The position numbers and the translations under genes were made by a program. Below, piece by piece: positions 28,059 to 38,525 of a stretch of DNA of 64,000 nucleotides. Under the pieces are notes generated by a model. It had not been told where the DNA came from and searched no databases. It was given only the letters and a program-made list of their open reading frames with translations. Numbering within the stretch: the first letter of the stretch is position 1; every line of letters starts with the position of its first letter. The DNA comes from Aeromonas sp. RU39B. GTDB taxonomy: Bacteria > Pseudomonadota > Gammaproteobacteria > Enterobacterales > Aeromonadaceae. The DNA lies in NCBI RefSeq assembly GCF_900156095.1, contig NZ_FTMJ01000006.1, positions 143,312 through 207,311 on the forward strand, in the 5' to 3' direction.

Positions 28059-29059
28059 CTGCCGCGATGAATACCGGGCCGCTGACTCAGGCGCCAACTC
28101 ATACACCGCTGCTCAAACGCCTGCTGTGCTGGGAGGGATTCCTGCTGACCGTGACGCTGGTGGTGTTTGCCATCAATGCCATGGCCTCGCCCTACTTCCT
28201 GAACATCTGGAACCTGTCGGACGCCACCTTCAACTTCACCGAGAAGGCGATCATCGTGCTGCCCATGGCCATGCTGATCATCGCCCGCGAAATTGATCTG
28301 TCGGTGGCTTCGACCATCGCCCTGAGCTCCACGGCGATGGGCTTTTGCGCCGCTGCCGGGGTCGATACACCGCTGCTGGTGTGCGTAGGACTGGGCGTTG
28401 GGCTACTGTGCGGTCTACTCAACGGGATATTGGTGACCCGCTTTAACCTCTCGTCGATCGTTATCACCATCGGCACCATGAGCCTCTATCGTGGCATCAC
28501 CTATATCCTGCTCGGCGATCAGGCCCTTAACCAGTACCCGGAGCACTTCGCCTGGTTTGGTCAGGGCTATGTGTGGGGCGCGCTGTCGTTTGAGTTCGCC
28601 CTGTTTTTGGTGCTGGCCGCAGCGTTTACCTTCCTGCTGCATCGCACCAACTTTGGCCGGCGCACTTACGCCATTGGTAACAACCCGACCGGCGCCTGGT
28701 ACTCCGGTATCAATGTGCGCCGCCACAACCTGATCCTGTTTGCCCTGGTCGGATTGATGTCCGGACTGGCCGCCATTTTGCTCACCTCACGCCTCGGCAG
28801 CACTCGCCCGACCATCGCGCTCGGCTGGGAGTTGTCGGTGGTGACCATGGCGGTGCTGGGCGGCGTCAATATCCTCGGCGGCTCCGGCAGCATGGTGGGC
28901 GTCATCATCGCCGCCTTCCTGATGGGACTGGTGACCTTTGGCCTGAGCCTGCTCAACGTGCCGGGCATTGTCATGTCGATCATCGTCGGATTGATGCTGA
29001 TCGTGGTGATTTCGCTGCCCATCATCACCCGCCGCATCCTGGCACGCAGACAGCGCTGA
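28055..29059 (+). CDS. rhaQ: Rhamnose ABC transporter permease (RhaQ-like)
   Basis: A 334-residue second permease, a paralogue of its neighbour. It has MAMLIIAREIDLSVASTIAL, SSIVITIGTMSLYRGITYIL and the coupling loop RRTYAIGNNPTGAWYSGINV, and ends in a charged RRILARRQR tail. Two different permeases plus a fused ATPase and a binding protein make a complete importer. No RhaT-type proton symporter gene is in the window, so this ABC system is the apparent rhamnose entry route. Confidence 0.82.
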   Translation: MTAAMNTGPLTQAPTHTPLLKRLLCWEGFLLTVTLVVFAINAMASPYFLNIWNLSDATFNFTEKAIIVLPMAMLIIAREIDLSVASTIALSSTAMGFCAAAGVDTPLLVCVGLGVGLLCGLLNGILVTRFNLSSIVITIGTMSLYRGITYILLGDQALNQYPEHFAWFGQGYVWGALSFEFALFLVLAAAFTFLLHRTNFGRRTYAIGNNPTGAWYSGINVRRHNLILFALVGLMSGLAAILLTSRLGSTRPTIALGWELSVVTMAVLGGVNILGGSGSMVGVIIAAFLMGLVTFGLSLLNVPGIVMSIIVGLMLIVVISLPIITRRILARRQR

Positions 29060-29127
29060 TTTGTTTTAGCAAGACGGAGGGCGGCTGGGTGTCGCCCAAA
29101 AACCACAGTAAGTTTAAGGAGATAACC

Positions 29128-30276
29128 ATGAGCTTCATGTTGGCATTACCCAAGATCAGCTTTCACGGTGCCGGTGCAATCGGCGACATGGTCAAGCAGC
29201 TCGCCGGCAAGAAGTGGGGCAAGGCGCTGATCGTGACCGATGGACAACTGGTCAAGCTAGGGCTGCTCGACAGCCTGTTCAGTGCACTGGATGCCCACCA
29301 GCTACCTTATGCGCTGTTTGACAAGGTCTTCCCCAACCCGACCGAGCCGCTGGTGCAAGAGGGGCTGGCATTTTACAAAGCATCCCAGTGTGATTACCTG
29401 ATTGCCTTCGGCGGTGGTAGCCCGATTGATACCGCGAAAGCGATCAAGATCCTGACCGCCAATCCCGGCTGCTCCACCGACTATTCCGGTGTGTGCAAGG
29501 TCACCCATGCCGGGGTGCCGCTGATTGCCATCAACACCACGGCCGGCACTGCCGCCGAGATGACCAGTAACGCCGTCATCATCAATGTGGATCGCAAGGT
29601 CAAAGAGGTCATCATCGACCCGAACATCATCCCCGATATTGCCGTGGATGATGCCAGCGTCATGCTCGATATTCCGCCGAGTGTCACCGCCGCCACCGGG
29701 ATGGATGCCCTGACCCACGCCGTCGAGGCGTATGTGTCGGTCGCCGCCCACCCGCTGACCGACGCCAACGCGCTGGAAGCCATCCGCCTTATCAACCTCT
29801 GGCTGCCAACGGCGGTTGCCGACGGACACCATCTGGAAGCACGGGAAATGATGGCCTACGGCCAGTATCTGGCCGGCATGGCGTTCAATAGCGCCGGACT
29901 TGGTCTGGTGCATGCCCTCGCCCACCAACCGGGTGCCACCCACAACCTGCCGCACGGAGTGTGCAACGCCATCTTGTTGCCGGTCATTGAAGCCTTCAAC
30001 CGTCCGCGCGCCGTGGCCCGCTTTGCCCGCATCGCCATGGCCATGGGGGTTGATACCGGCAAGATGAGTGAAGAAGAGGCCAGTTTGGCGGCGATTCAAG
30101 CCATCCGTGCGCTCTCCGAGAAGGTGGGCATTCCGGAAGGGTTCAGCAAGCTTGGCATCACCGAAGCTGACATCGAAGGCTGGCTCGACAAGGCCCTGGC
30201 CGACCCCTGCGCACCGTGCAACCCGCGCAGCGCCAGTCGTGACGAGGTACGCGAGCTCTACCTGGAGGCGTTATGA
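29128..30276 (+). CDS. fucO: Lactaldehyde reductase (FucO-type iron alcohol dehydrogenase)
   Basis: A 382-residue group III iron-dependent alcohol dehydrogenase, the length of E. coli FucO. It reduces L-lactaldehyde, the C3 product of rhamnose or fucose cleavage, to 1,2-propanediol using NADH. Visible are the nucleotide-binding [14 protein letters not shown] and the metal-binding Asp/His residues in [13 protein letters not shown] and [20 protein letters not shown] 29128 has AAGGAG upstream; a 13-codon frame extension upstream lacks family similarity. Its presence in the operon implies lactaldehyde is made, although no aldolase gene is here. It overlaps rhaM by ATGA. Confidence 0.88.
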   Translation: MSFMLALPKISFHGAGAIGDMVKQLAGKKWGKALIVTDGQLVKLGLLDSLFSALDAHQLPYALFDKVFPNPTEPLVQEGLAFYKASQCDYLIAFGGGSPIDTAKAIKILTANPGCSTDYSGVCKVTHAGVPLIAINTTAGTAAEMTSNAVIINVDRKVKEVIIDPNIIPDIAVDDASVMLDIPPSVTAATGMDALTHAVEAYVSVAAHPLTDANALEAIRLINLWLPTAVADGHHLEAREMMAYGQYLAGMAFNSAGLGLVHALAHQPGATHNLPHGVCNAILLPVIEAFNRPRAVARFARIAMAMGVDTGKMSEEEASLAAIQAIRALSEKVGIPEGFSKLGITEADIEGWLDKALADPCAPCNPRSASRDEVRELYLEAL

Positions 30277-30587
30277 TCCGCAAGGCCTTCGTGATGCAGG
30301 TCAATCCGGACAAACATGAAGAGTACCAGCGCCGCCACAATCCCATCTGGCCTGAGCTGGAAGCGGTGCTCAAATCCCATGGCGCCCACCACTACGCCAT
30401 CTATCTCGATGCAACGCGCCATCTGCTGTTTGCGACCGTCGAGGTGGAGTCAGAAGCGCGCTGGGATGCCATCGCCAGCACCCCGGAATGTCAGCGCTGG
30501 TGGCAATACATGGGTGATGTGATGCCAAGCAACCCGGATAACAGTCCGGTGAGCTCGCCACTGCATGAGGTGTTCTATCTCGACTAA
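30273..30587 (+). CDS. rhaM: L-rhamnose mutarotase
   Basis: A 104-residue protein beginning [20 protein letters not shown] and containing [20 protein letters not shown] and WWQYMGDVM, the pattern of RhaM (104 residues in E. coli). It interconverts alpha- and beta-L-rhamnose, supplying the anomer used by RhaA; the conserved His of the RHNPIWPE segment is the catalytic candidate. It is translationally coupled to fucO and ends the operon, followed by a terminator. Confidence 0.93.
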   Translation: MIRKAFVMQVNPDKHEEYQRRHNPIWPELEAVLKSHGAHHYAIYLDATRHLLFATVEVESEARWDAIASTPECQRWWQYMGDVMPSNPDNSPVSSPLHEVFYLD

Positions 30588-30611
30588 ATGACGCTCTCTG
30601 CATCATGTAAA

Positions 30612-30640
30612 AAGGGGTGACATCAGTCACCCCTTCGTTA
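30612..30640 (+). terminator. Terminator of the rhamnose operon
   Basis: A 10-bp stem AAGGGGTGAC (30612-30621) / GTCACCCCTT (30626-30635) with loop ATCA, followed by CGTTA; on minus it is followed by TTTTAC. It can serve both the rha operon and the convergent chemoreceptor gene. Confidence 0.75.
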
Positions 30641-30656
30641 TGTATCATAACTCGCA

Positions 30657-31952
30657 TTAACGGGAGAGATTGACCACCGTCGCCGACACATGCTCGGCGC
30701 CATGACGGATCTCGTCCATCACCTGCACCACCTCACCTAACTGCCGCTGACCAAGCTCGGCACTGGATGAGGCCTCGGCCATCTGGGCAGTGACCTGACC
30801 GGTCAAGTCACGGTTTTTGCGCACCACGTTGGCAATCTCGCCGGTGGACTGGGAGGTGCGCGCCGCCAGTTGCCGAACCTCGTCAGCCACCACAGCAAAC
30901 CCGCGCCCCTGCTCGCCGGCTCGGGCCGCTTCAATGGCCGCATTGAGTGCCAGCAGGTTGGTCTGATCGGCAATGCCACTGATGGTGGAAACAATCGCCT
31001 CAATACTCTGGGACTGATTGTTGAGCTGCTCCATCAGGGTGCTGGCCTCCTGCATCTGATGGGAAATCGAGCCAGAGGTGCGCACTGTCTCCTCCAGCAT
31101 GCCATTGGCTCGCAGAGCGGCTTGTTCGGTCATGGTCGAGGTTTCATGGGCCAGTTGGGCCGCCTCTTGCACCTTTTTGGCATGCTGGATATTGGCCGTG
31201 ATATTGGAGGCAAACTTGATCACCTTGAGCACGTCGCCGCTGGGGGAGCGCACTGCATTGTAGGTAGCCTCCAGCCACACCTCGTCACCCTGGCGATTAA
31301 AGCGCTGAAAATGGCCCGATTTGAAACCGCCAGCCGCCAGATCGCGCCAGAAGTCCGGGTTGCTGCGATAGAACTCATCGTCACAGAACATGCGGTGGTG
31401 GCGCCCTTTTATCTCCTCCAGCCGATAACCCATGGTGTCGAGGAAGTTCTGGTTGGCGGTCAGGATCTCGCCACCCGGGGTAAATTCAATCACCGCCAGC
31501 GAACGGTTGAGCGCTTCCCACACCGCCTTCTGGGTAACCAGCTCATCGTGCTGCCTAGTCACATCGGCCGCAATCTTGATGACCTTGGTCACCCGCCCCT
31601 GCTCACGTACCGGGAAGTAGGTCGCCTCGAGCCAAATCGGTTGTCTCTGGCGGTTAAAGCGGCGAAAAGCACCGCGTTGTTCCTGACCCGCGCCCAGCTG
31701 ACGCCAGAACTCTTTGTAGCTGCCCTGACGGGCCTCCTGCTCATCGCAGAACATGGCGTGATGTTTACCTACTATTTCATCAAGCGAATAGCCCACTACC
31801 TGCAAGAACAGTTTACTGGCGTAGAGAATGGTGCCATCGGGGGAAAATTCAATCATTGGCAGATGAGTTCGCACACTCTCTATCGCCGCCTGACTACGCG
31901 ACAGCTGCTCCTGGGCGGAGGCCAGCTCCTGCTTTATTTTGCTATTAAACAT
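30657..31952 (-). CDS. Soluble chemoreceptor with two PAS domains (BdlA-like)
   Basis: A 431-residue methyl-accepting chemotaxis protein without membrane segments. A short coiled N-terminus ([19 protein letters not shown]) leads into PAS 1 (about residues 20-115, [20 protein letters not shown]) and a homologous PAS 2 (about 135-235, [20 protein letters not shown]), then the signalling hairpin with tip around [20 protein letters not shown]. The repeated RRFNRQ/QRFNRQ...WLEATY segments mark the duplication. The layout matches Pseudomonas BdlA, linked to biofilm dispersal, and Aer-like sensors. It ends in VVNLSR, with no NWETF-type tether. ATG 31952 is preferred (AAGGG at 8 bases) over 31958 or 31985. 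The ligand is unknown. Confidence 0.82.
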   Translation of the reverse strand: MFNSKIKQELASAQEQLSRSQAAIESVRTHLPMIEFSPDGTILYASKLFLQVVGYSLDEIVGKHHAMFCDEQEARQGSYKEFWRQLGAGQEQRGAFRRFNRQRQPIWLEATYFPVREQGRVTKVIKIAADVTRQHDELVTQKAVWEALNRSLAVIEFTPGGEILTANQNFLDTMGYRLEEIKGRHHRMFCDDEFYRSNPDFWRDLAAGGFKSGHFQRFNRQGDEVWLEATYNAVRSPSGDVLKVIKFASNITANIQHAKKVQEAAQLAHETSTMTEQAALRANGMLEETVRTSGSISHQMQEASTLMEQLNNQSQSIEAIVSTISGIADQTNLLALNAAIEAARAGEQGRGFAVVADEVRQLAARTSQSTGEIANVVRKNRDLTGQVTAQMAEASSSAELGQRQLGEVVQVMDEIRHGAEHVSATVVNLSR

Positions 31953-32120
31953 GGACATGTCCCTTACAACGAACAACACAACCACTTGTATGAGCGTCGA
32001 TAACTGAAAACTTCTGTGGCTCAGGATAGTATGGAGAATGTTATAAAAATTTGCCTATAAGATACGACTTGGTGAGCACCGTGTTTGGCAAATAGGGACG
32101 TTGTACGCTGCTTATAATGC

Positions 32121-32146
32121 AAAAAGCCGCCCGAAGGCGGCTTTTT
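32121..32146. terminator. Terminator after sdaC
   Basis: AAAAAGCCGCC (32121-32131) / GGCGGCTTTTT (32136-32146), loop CGAA, symmetrical A and T flanks. It follows the sdaC stop on minus by about 20 bases and would also work on plus. Confidence 0.88.
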
Positions 32147-32165
32147 GCTGGCTGATAACCCGAAA

Positions 32166-33464
32166 TCAGGCAAGCAGCTTGTAGAGGATACCGGACATGG
32201 CAATCAGGCCAATCAGGGTCACGAACAGGTTGCTCGGGCTACCGGCATACTTGCGCATGGCCGGGATCTTGGCAATGGCGTACATCGGCATCAGGAACAG
32301 AATCATCGCGATGATCGGGCCACCCAGATCTTCGATCATGCCGAGGATGCTCGGGTTGATGGTGGCAACGGCCCAGGTGGTCAGGATCATGAAGATGGCA
32401 GTGACCTTGTCCAGTTGCTTCACATCGACCGACTTGCCCTGCTCACGCAGATGCTTGGCCATCAGACCGTTCAGACCTTCCTTGGCACCCAGATAGTGGC
32501 CGAGGAACGACTTGCTGATAGCAACGATGGCGATGATCGGTGCCACAGTGGCGATGAACGGGTTGTCAAAGTGGTTAGCCAGATAGGACAGGATACTGAT
32601 GTTCTGCTCCTTGGCAGCCATCAGGTCAGCCGGGGAGAGGCTCAATACGCAGCTGAACACGAAGAACATCACGGTCAGCACCATCATGGTGTGAGCGCCC
32701 AGCAGGATGCGGTTGCTCTTCTTCTCGGCGTTCTGACCGTAGCGACCTTTGTTGTCAACGGCGAAGGAGGAGATGATCGGCGAGTGGTTGAAGGCAAACA
32801 CCATGACCGGGATAGCCAGCCACAGGGTCTTCACAAAACCGCCATTGAAGGCATCGGACAGTGCCGGCGCTTCGGTGATCATGGTACCGGTCCAGTGCGG
32901 GATCAGGTACAGAGCCAGACCCATCAGAGTGACCACAAACGGGAACACCAGGACGCTCATCGCCTTGACGATGAACTGGCCACCCAGACGTACCACGGTC
33001 ATCAGGCCCAGGATCAATACTAGGGAGAGAATTGCACGGGGCGGCGGAGTAATCCCGAGCTGGTGGATCAGCAGGCTTTCAACCGTGTTGGTGATAGCGA
33101 CCGAATACATCAGCAGGATCGGGTAGATAGCGAAGAAGTAGAGCAGGGTAATCAGCTTACCGGCAGCCTTGCCGAAGTGCTCTTCAACCACTTCGGTGAT
33201 ATCGCTGTCACGGCCAGAGCCGGAGAGCACGAAGCGGGTCAGACCACGGTGAGCAAAGTAGGTGAGCGGCAGCGCCAGCAGAGCCATGGCTACCAGCGGC
33301 CAAAGTCCGCCAACACCGGCGTTGATCGGCAGAAACAGAACACCAGCACCGATTGCAGTGCCATACAGACCCAGCATCCAGACCAGGTCCACCTTTTGCC
33401 AGCCGGAAGCACTCGCTTCTTGCTGGTTTACGACGCCTTGGGCGGCAATATTCATGTCAGACAT
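32166..33464 (-). CDS. sdaC: Serine/proton symporter SdaC
   Basis: A 432-residue transporter of the HAAAP family with about 11 membrane segments. It matches E. coli SdaC closely: WMLGLYGTAIGAGVLFLPIN, EVVEEHFGKAAGKLITLLYF, LWLAIPVMVFAFNHSPIISS and PIIAMILFLMPMYAI. It imports L-serine with protons for catabolism. TdcC (threonine) is the nearest alternative, but identity over these segments favours SdaC. AGGA lies 7 bases before ATG 33464. No serine deaminase gene is adjacent. It has a long, structured 5' region. Confidence 0.88.
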   Translation of the reverse strand: MSDMNIAAQGVVNQQEASASGWQKVDLVWMLGLYGTAIGAGVLFLPINAGVGGLWPLVAMALLALPLTYFAHRGLTRFVLSGSGRDSDITEVVEEHFGKAAGKLITLLYFFAIYPILLMYSVAITNTVESLLIHQLGITPPPRAILSLVLILGLMTVVRLGGQFIVKAMSVLVFPFVVTLMGLALYLIPHWTGTMITEAPALSDAFNGGFVKTLWLAIPVMVFAFNHSPIISSFAVDNKGRYGQNAEKKSNRILLGAHTMMVLTVMFFVFSCVLSLSPADLMAAKEQNISILSYLANHFDNPFIATVAPIIAIVAISKSFLGHYLGAKEGLNGLMAKHLREQGKSVDVKQLDKVTAIFMILTTWAVATINPSILGMIEDLGGPIIAMILFLMPMYAIAKIPAMRKYAGSPSNLFVTLIGLIAMSGILYKLLA

Positions 33465-34012
33465 CTGTCATTCCTGTCGAATTTATTGTGTGGTGCCGAC
33501 CGGGGTTTCCCGCAAGGGCTCATCCTGAGCCGATTCGTCTGCCTGACATGCCTGCGGGAAACGGCTGCTGTGCCAGCCTCTCCCCGGGCTTCAGGATGCA
33601 CCCCTGCGCTACAACATCTTCTTAACGCGCTCATCCTGACTGATGCTGACTCTAGTAAAACCACTTGATGAACGATAGTGATTTTTTAATTTTTCAACAG
33701 AAGTTTGATTGAAGTCGATTTTTGACTGATAAAGATCACGCTGAAATTTCCAAAAAAACACAAATTATAAACAACATTTGATTAATTAAACTTTCATGGC
33801 TGGCCACTTGTTATCAATTTGCTAATCCAGTTTTTGACCAACTTTTCATTGTTTTCATAGAGTTACCTATCACTCCATCGTGGTGGCCACATTGGAACCC
33901 ATCTGAAAGCTCCACTCGGAGCACAGCAAAATCCGCTGCCGCGCTTTCAACAACTGTGATAACCGACTACACCATTGTTGACAAAAAAGACAAAAGCCAT
34001 CTTCGAATTGCA
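33465..34012 (-). promoter_or_regulatory. Long sdaC upstream region with nested hairpins and CsrA-like GGA motifs
   Basis: Over 500 bases without a gene. On minus, the arms GTTTCCCGCA (33553-33562) and TGCGGGAAAC (33505-33514) enclose an inner hairpin GGCTCA-GGA-TGAGCC (33517-33531) that presents GGA in its loop. Another CAGGATGAGC lies further upstream at about 33620-33635, and a third GGA (33472-33474) is part of the sdaC ribosome site. A CRP-like sequence GTGA-N6-TCA is at 33725-33740. The part beyond 33760 is AT-rich with no clear feature. No -10/-35 pair was placed with confidence. Confidence 0.45.
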
Positions 34013-34042
34013 CAAAAACAAAAGCCCCCGCAAAGCGGGGGC
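34013..34042 (-). terminator. Terminator after accA
   Basis: Perfect stem GCCCCCGC (34024-34031) / GCGGGGGC (34035-34042) with AAA loop, followed on minus by TTTTGTTTTTG. It ends the long minus-strand housekeeping cluster. Confidence 0.92.
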
Positions 34043-34071
34043 CAGAAGATCACAACCTGTGAGCTTGGCTA

Positions 34072-35022
34072 TCAGCAGTAGCCGTAGCTCATCAAACGCT
34101 GATAGCGCTGCTCAAGCAGTTGTTCGCTATCCAGCGGACGCAGGGCGTCGAGATCCTGCTTGATACGCGCCTTGAGCAACCCACCCATCTTCTCGATATC
34201 ACGGTGAGCGCCACCAAGTGGCTCATTCACGATATGGTCGATGAGTTTCAGCTCTTTAAGGCGCTGGGCAGTGATGCCCATCGCTTCGGCAGCAACCGAG
34301 GCCTTGTCAGCACTCTTCCACAGAATAGAAGCGCACCCTTCCGGCGAGATGACCGAATAGGTGGAGTATTGCAGCATGTTGACGCGATCCCCCACGCCAA
34401 TGGCCAGCGCACCGCCTGAGCCGCCTTCACCAATCACGGTGCACACCACCGGCACCGTCAGACCCGCCATCTCTTTGAGGTTGCGAGCAATGGCTTCAGA
34501 CTGACCGCGCTCTTCAGCGCCCACGCCAGGATAGGCACCCGGTGTGTCGATAAAGGTGATGATCGGCATCTTGAAACGCTCGGCCATCTTCATCAGACGC
34601 AGGGCCTTGCGATACCCTTCCGGGCGCGGCATGCCGAAGTTGCGCTTGATCTTCTCTTTCGTCTCGCGACCCTTCTGATGGCCAATCACCATCACCGGCT
34701 CGCCATCGAGACGGGCAATACCACCCACGATCGCCTTGTCGTCGGCATAGGCACGGTCACCGGCCAGCTCGTCGAAATCGGTGAAGATTTGGGCGATGTA
34801 GTCGAGGGTATAGGGACGTTGCGGATGCCGCGCCATCTGGGATACCTGCCAGGCACCGAGATCGGCGAAGATCTTCCTGGTCAGCTCCTCGTTTTTCTTC
34901 TCCAGCCGGCGGATCTCCTCATTGAGGTCGACGGCGCTATTGTGCTCGCTCACATGCTTGAGTTCGTCAATCTGCGCCTGCAGCTCGGCGATCGGCTGTT
35001 CAAAATCCAGAAAAAGACTCAT
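34072..35022 (-). CDS. accA: Acetyl-CoA carboxylase carboxyltransferase subunit alpha
   Basis: A 316-residue protein (E. coli 319). With AccD it transfers CO2 from biotin to acetyl-CoA in the first step of fatty acid synthesis. Recognisable are the N-terminal [20 protein letters not shown], the [17 protein letters not shown] segment, [20 protein letters not shown] and [20 protein letters not shown], with the glycine-rich [16 protein letters not shown]. It follows dnaE by 14 bases, the E. coli order. Confidence 0.97.
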   Translation of the reverse strand: MSLFLDFEQPIAELQAQIDELKHVSEHNSAVDLNEEIRRLEKKNEELTRKIFADLGAWQVSQMARHPQRPYTLDYIAQIFTDFDELAGDRAYADDKAIVGGIARLDGEPVMVIGHQKGRETKEKIKRNFGMPRPEGYRKALRLMKMAERFKMPIITFIDTPGAYPGVGAEERGQSEAIARNLKEMAGLTVPVVCTVIGEGGSGGALAIGVGDRVNMLQYSTYSVISPEGCASILWKSADKASVAAEAMGITAQRLKELKLIDHIVNEPLGGAHRDIEKMGGLLKARIKQDLDALRPLDSEQLLEQRYQRLMSYGYC

Positions 35023-35036
35023 AAGGCCTATAACCT

Positions 35037-38000
35037 CTATTCAAAAACCAATTCCACCCGGTCCCGACCAAGCAGAACGCGTAACTCGTCCAGCAACTGG
35101 TCTGTGGGGGTAACCCGCCACTCGGTGCCAAGCGTCAATCGTCCCCGGGCGCCCGGGCGACGGTAGTGTACCTGAAGCGGACAGACTCCGGCACGGGCAG
35201 GTTGTAAAATCTCGGTAAAACGCTGGAAAAAGCGCTCATCGATCCGCGATTCGTCAAGATAAACACGGATTGCACGAACAAATCGTTCACGCGCTTCGTC
35301 AATGTTCAGCACTTCGCGGGCCGACATTTTAAGGCCACCGGAGAAGTCATCAAAGCTGACCTGTCCAGAAACCACCAAAATCCGGTCTTTTTCCAGCAAA
35401 GATTCGTAGCGATCCAGCGCTTCGCTAAACAAGGTGACATCCAGCCGACCGGATTTGTCGTCCAGCGTCATGATGCCCATCTTGTTGCCGCGCTTGGTGA
35501 TGATAGTGCGCGCCGCAATCACCAAACCGGCCGCGGTCGTCACCTTGTCACGGTCAGTCGGATGCAGATCGCTGAGTCGCCCCGAGGTATAACGGCGCAG
35601 CTCACTGCTGTACTGATTGATGGGGTGACCGGTGAGATAGAGCCCAAGGGTCTCGCGCTCCCCTTCCAGCCACACTTTATCCGGCCAGTGCGGCACGTTG
35701 GCGAAAGCCTTTTTGACGTCATCCACCTCTTCGGTGAGCACGCCGAACATATCGCCCTGCCCTTGTGCCTGGGCGCGCGCATGCTGGTCGGCCGCCCGCA
35801 TCGCATCATCAAGGGTGGCCATCAGCGCCGCACGGTGCGGCCCGAGCCGGTCCATCGCGCCGGAGTAAATCAGCTTCTCCAGCACCCGCTTGTTGAGCTT
35901 TTTGATGTCAACCCGGTTGCAGAAATCAAACAGATCGCGAAACGGGCCGTCCTTGTCACGGGCTTCAAGGATTGCCTCAATCGGCCCTTCCCCCACCCCT
36001 TTCACCGCGCCGATGCCATAGACGATATGGCCATCATCATTGACGGTGAAGCGGTAACGACCGGTGTTCACATCCGGCGGGATCACGGTGAGTTTCATGC
36101 GGTTGCACTCATCCACCAGGGTGACGATCTTGTCGGTGTTGTCCATATCCGCGGTCATAACCGCCGCCATGAACTCCGCCGGGAAGTGCATCTTAAGCCA
36201 GAGCGTTTGGTACGACACCAGCGCGTAGGCGGCAGAGTGCGACTTGTTGAAGCCGTATCCGGCGAATTTCTCCACCAGATCGAAGATCTTCATCGCCAGT
36301 TCGCCGTCGACCCCGTTATTGACTGCACCTTGTTCAAAACCGGCACGCTGCTTGGCCATCTCCTCGGGCTTTTTCTTACCCATGGCCCGACGCAACATGT
36401 CCGCACCGCCAAGGGTATAGCCCGCCAGGGTCTGGGCAATCTGCATCACCTGCTCCTGATAGAGGATGATGCCGTAGGTGGGGTCGAGAATCGGCTTGAG
36501 GCTTTCGTGCTGCCAGGTTGCATCGGGGTAAGAGATCGCCTCTTTCCCGTGCTTACGGTCGATAAAGTTATCCACCATGCCTGACTGAAGCGGCCCCGGA
36601 CGGAACAGGGCCACCAGCGCGATCATGTCTTCAAAGCAGTCCGGTTGCAGACGCTTGATAAGATCCTTCATGCCGCGCGATTCAAGCTGGAACACCGCTG
36701 TGGTTTCAAAGCGCTTGAGCATGGCAAACGACGGCGCGTCATCGAGCGGAATGGCGGCGATATCCACCGGCGCCTTGCCCTCTTTGGCCATGCGCGGGTT
36801 GATCATGCCGAGCGCCCAATCGATGATGGTGAGGGTACGCAGCCCCAGGAAGTCAAACTTCACCAGCCCGGCGTATTCCACATCGTTCTTGTCGAACTGG
36901 GTGACCGGGTGATTGCCTTCATCATCACAATAGAGCGGCGCAAAGTCGGTGATCTTGGTCGGCGCAATCACCACGCCACCGGCGTGCTTACCGGCGTTAC
37001 GCACCACCCCTTCTAAGCGGCGCGCCATGTCGATGAGGTCTTTAACCTCCTCATCCTGCTCATAGAGCTCGGGCAGCTTGGGCTCGGCCTCAAAGGCCTT
37101 GGCCAGCGTCATGCCGGGATCAGGCGGAATGAGCTTGGAGATACGATCGACAAAGCCGTAGGGGTGACCCAGCACCCGGCCCACATCACGCACTACCGCC
37201 TTGGCGGCCATGCTACCGAAGGTGATGATCTGCGACACCGCATCACGGCCATACATGTCGGCCACGTGCTCAATCACCTGATCGCGCCGGTCCATGCAAA
37301 AGTCGACGTCAAAGTCGGGCATGGAGACCCGTTCCGGGTTGAGGAAACGTTCGAACAGCAGGTCAAACTCGAGCGGGTCCAAGTCGGTAATCTTGAGCGC
37401 GTAAGCTACCAAGGAGCCCGCCCCCGAGCCCCGGCCCGGTCCGACCGGAATACCGTTATCCTTGGACCACTGGATAAACTCCATCACGATGAGGAAGTAA
37501 CCCGGGAAGCCCATCTGGTTAATCACCTGAAGCTCGATGTCGAGGCGTTCGTCATACTCGGGGCGACGCTCGGCACGCACCGCCGGATCCGGGAACAGGA
37601 ATGCGAGACGCTCTTCCAGACCCTCTTTGGATTTCTTAACCAGAAAATCCTCGGTGGTCATGTCACCGGTCGGGAAGTTGGGCAGGAAGTATTCACCCAG
37701 ACGGACTGTGACGTTACAGCGCTTGGCGATCTCGACCGTGTTTTCCACCGCTTCCGGGATGTCGGCAAACAGATCCAGCATCGCCTGCTGACTCTTGAAG
37801 TACTGCTGGCGGCTGTAGCGGCGCGGACGGCGCTTGTCAGAGAGCGTATAACCATCGTGAATGGCCACCCGGATCTCGTGCGCGTCAAAATCCTCTTCGG
37901 TGAGAAACACCACCTCGTTGGTCGCCACTACCGGCAGATCACACTCGTTGGCCAGATCCACTGCCATGTGCAGATAGACCTCTTCGTCGGCCCGCTCGGT

Positions 38001-38516
38001 ACGCAACAGTTCAAGGTAGTAAGCGTCGGGGAAGTGCTCCTGATAAAACGCCAGAGCGCGCTCGGTCATCAGGCGGTTGCCCTTGAGCAGGAACTTGCCC
38101 ACATCCCCTTCGCGGCCACCGGAGAGCACAATGACCCCCTTGGCGTGCTCGGCCAGCCAGGCCTTGTCTATCACCGGCCGCCCCTGCACATGACCACGCA
38201 GATAGCCGCGTGAAATCAGCAAGGTGATGTTCTGATAACCCTCATTGTCCATGGCAAGCAGGGTAAGCCGAAACTGCTCTTCACCCAGCTCTTCGCTCTG
38301 CACCCAAAAATCGGCACCGACCAGAGGCTTGATCCCCTTACTATGGGCACTGCCGTAAAAACGCACCAGACCACACATGTTCATCTGGTCGGTCAGGGCC
38401 ATGGCGGCCATGCCATCAGCCGCCGCGGCGCCGATGATAGGACCGATCTTCTGCAGTCCATCTACCATGGAGAAATCGGAGTGGATGCGCAGGTGCACAA
38501 AACGTGGCTCAGCCAT
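35037..38516 (-). CDS. dnaE: DNA polymerase III alpha subunit
   Basis: The 1159-residue replicative polymerase (E. coli 1160). The N-terminal PHP domain starts [20 protein letters not shown]. The catalytic palm carries the aspartates of [19 protein letters not shown], with [16 protein letters not shown] before and [20 protein letters not shown] after. The C-terminal OB-fold and tau-binding region are present. It lies 9 bases after rnhB on the same strand. Full length, no disruption. Confidence 0.98.
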   Translation of the reverse strand: MAEPRFVHLRIHSDFSMVDGLQKIGPIIGAAAADGMAAMALTDQMNMCGLVRFYGSAHSKGIKPLVGADFWVQSEELGEEQFRLTLLAMDNEGYQNITLLISRGYLRGHVQGRPVIDKAWLAEHAKGVIVLSGGREGDVGKFLLKGNRLMTERALAFYQEHFPDAYYLELLRTERADEEVYLHMAVDLANECDLPVVATNEVVFLTEEDFDAHEIRVAIHDGYTLSDKRRPRRYSRQQYFKSQQAMLDLFADIPEAVENTVEIAKRCNVTVRLGEYFLPNFPTGDMTTEDFLVKKSKEGLEERLAFLFPDPAVRAERRPEYDERLDIELQVINQMGFPGYFLIVMEFIQWSKDNGIPVGPGRGSGAGSLVAYALKITDLDPLEFDLLFERFLNPERVSMPDFDVDFCMDRRDQVIEHVADMYGRDAVSQIITFGSMAAKAVVRDVGRVLGHPYGFVDRISKLIPPDPGMTLAKAFEAEPKLPELYEQDEEVKDLIDMARRLEGVVRNAGKHAGGVVIAPTKITDFAPLYCDDEGNHPVTQFDKNDVEYAGLVKFDFLGLRTLTIIDWALGMINPRMAKEGKAPVDIAAIPLDDAPSFAMLKRFETTAVFQLESRGMKDLIKRLQPDCFEDMIALVALFRPGPLQSGMVDNFIDRKHGKEAISYPDATWQHESLKPILDPTYGIILYQEQVMQIAQTLAGYTLGGADMLRRAMGKKKPEEMAKQRAGFEQGAVNNGVDGELAMKIFDLVEKFAGYGFNKSHSAAYALVSYQTLWLKMHFPAEFMAAVMTADMDNTDKIVTLVDECNRMKLTVIPPDVNTGRYRFTVNDDGHIVYGIGAVKGVGEGPIEAILEARDKDGPFRDLFDFCNRVDIKKLNKRVLEKLIYSGAMDRLGPHRAALMATLDDAMRAADQHARAQAQGQGDMFGVLTEEVDDVKKAFANVPHWPDKVWLEGERETLGLYLTGHPINQYSSELRRYTSGRLSDLHPTDRDKVTTAAGLVIAARTIITKRGNKMGIMTLDDKSGRLDVTLFSEALDRYESLLEKDRILVVSGQVSFDDFSGGLKMSAREVLNIDEARERFVRAIRVYLDESRIDERFFQRFTEILQPARAGVCPLQVHYRRPGARGRLTLGTEWRVTPTDQLLDELRVLLGRDRVELVFE

Positions 38517-38525
38517 GCGCCCTCC

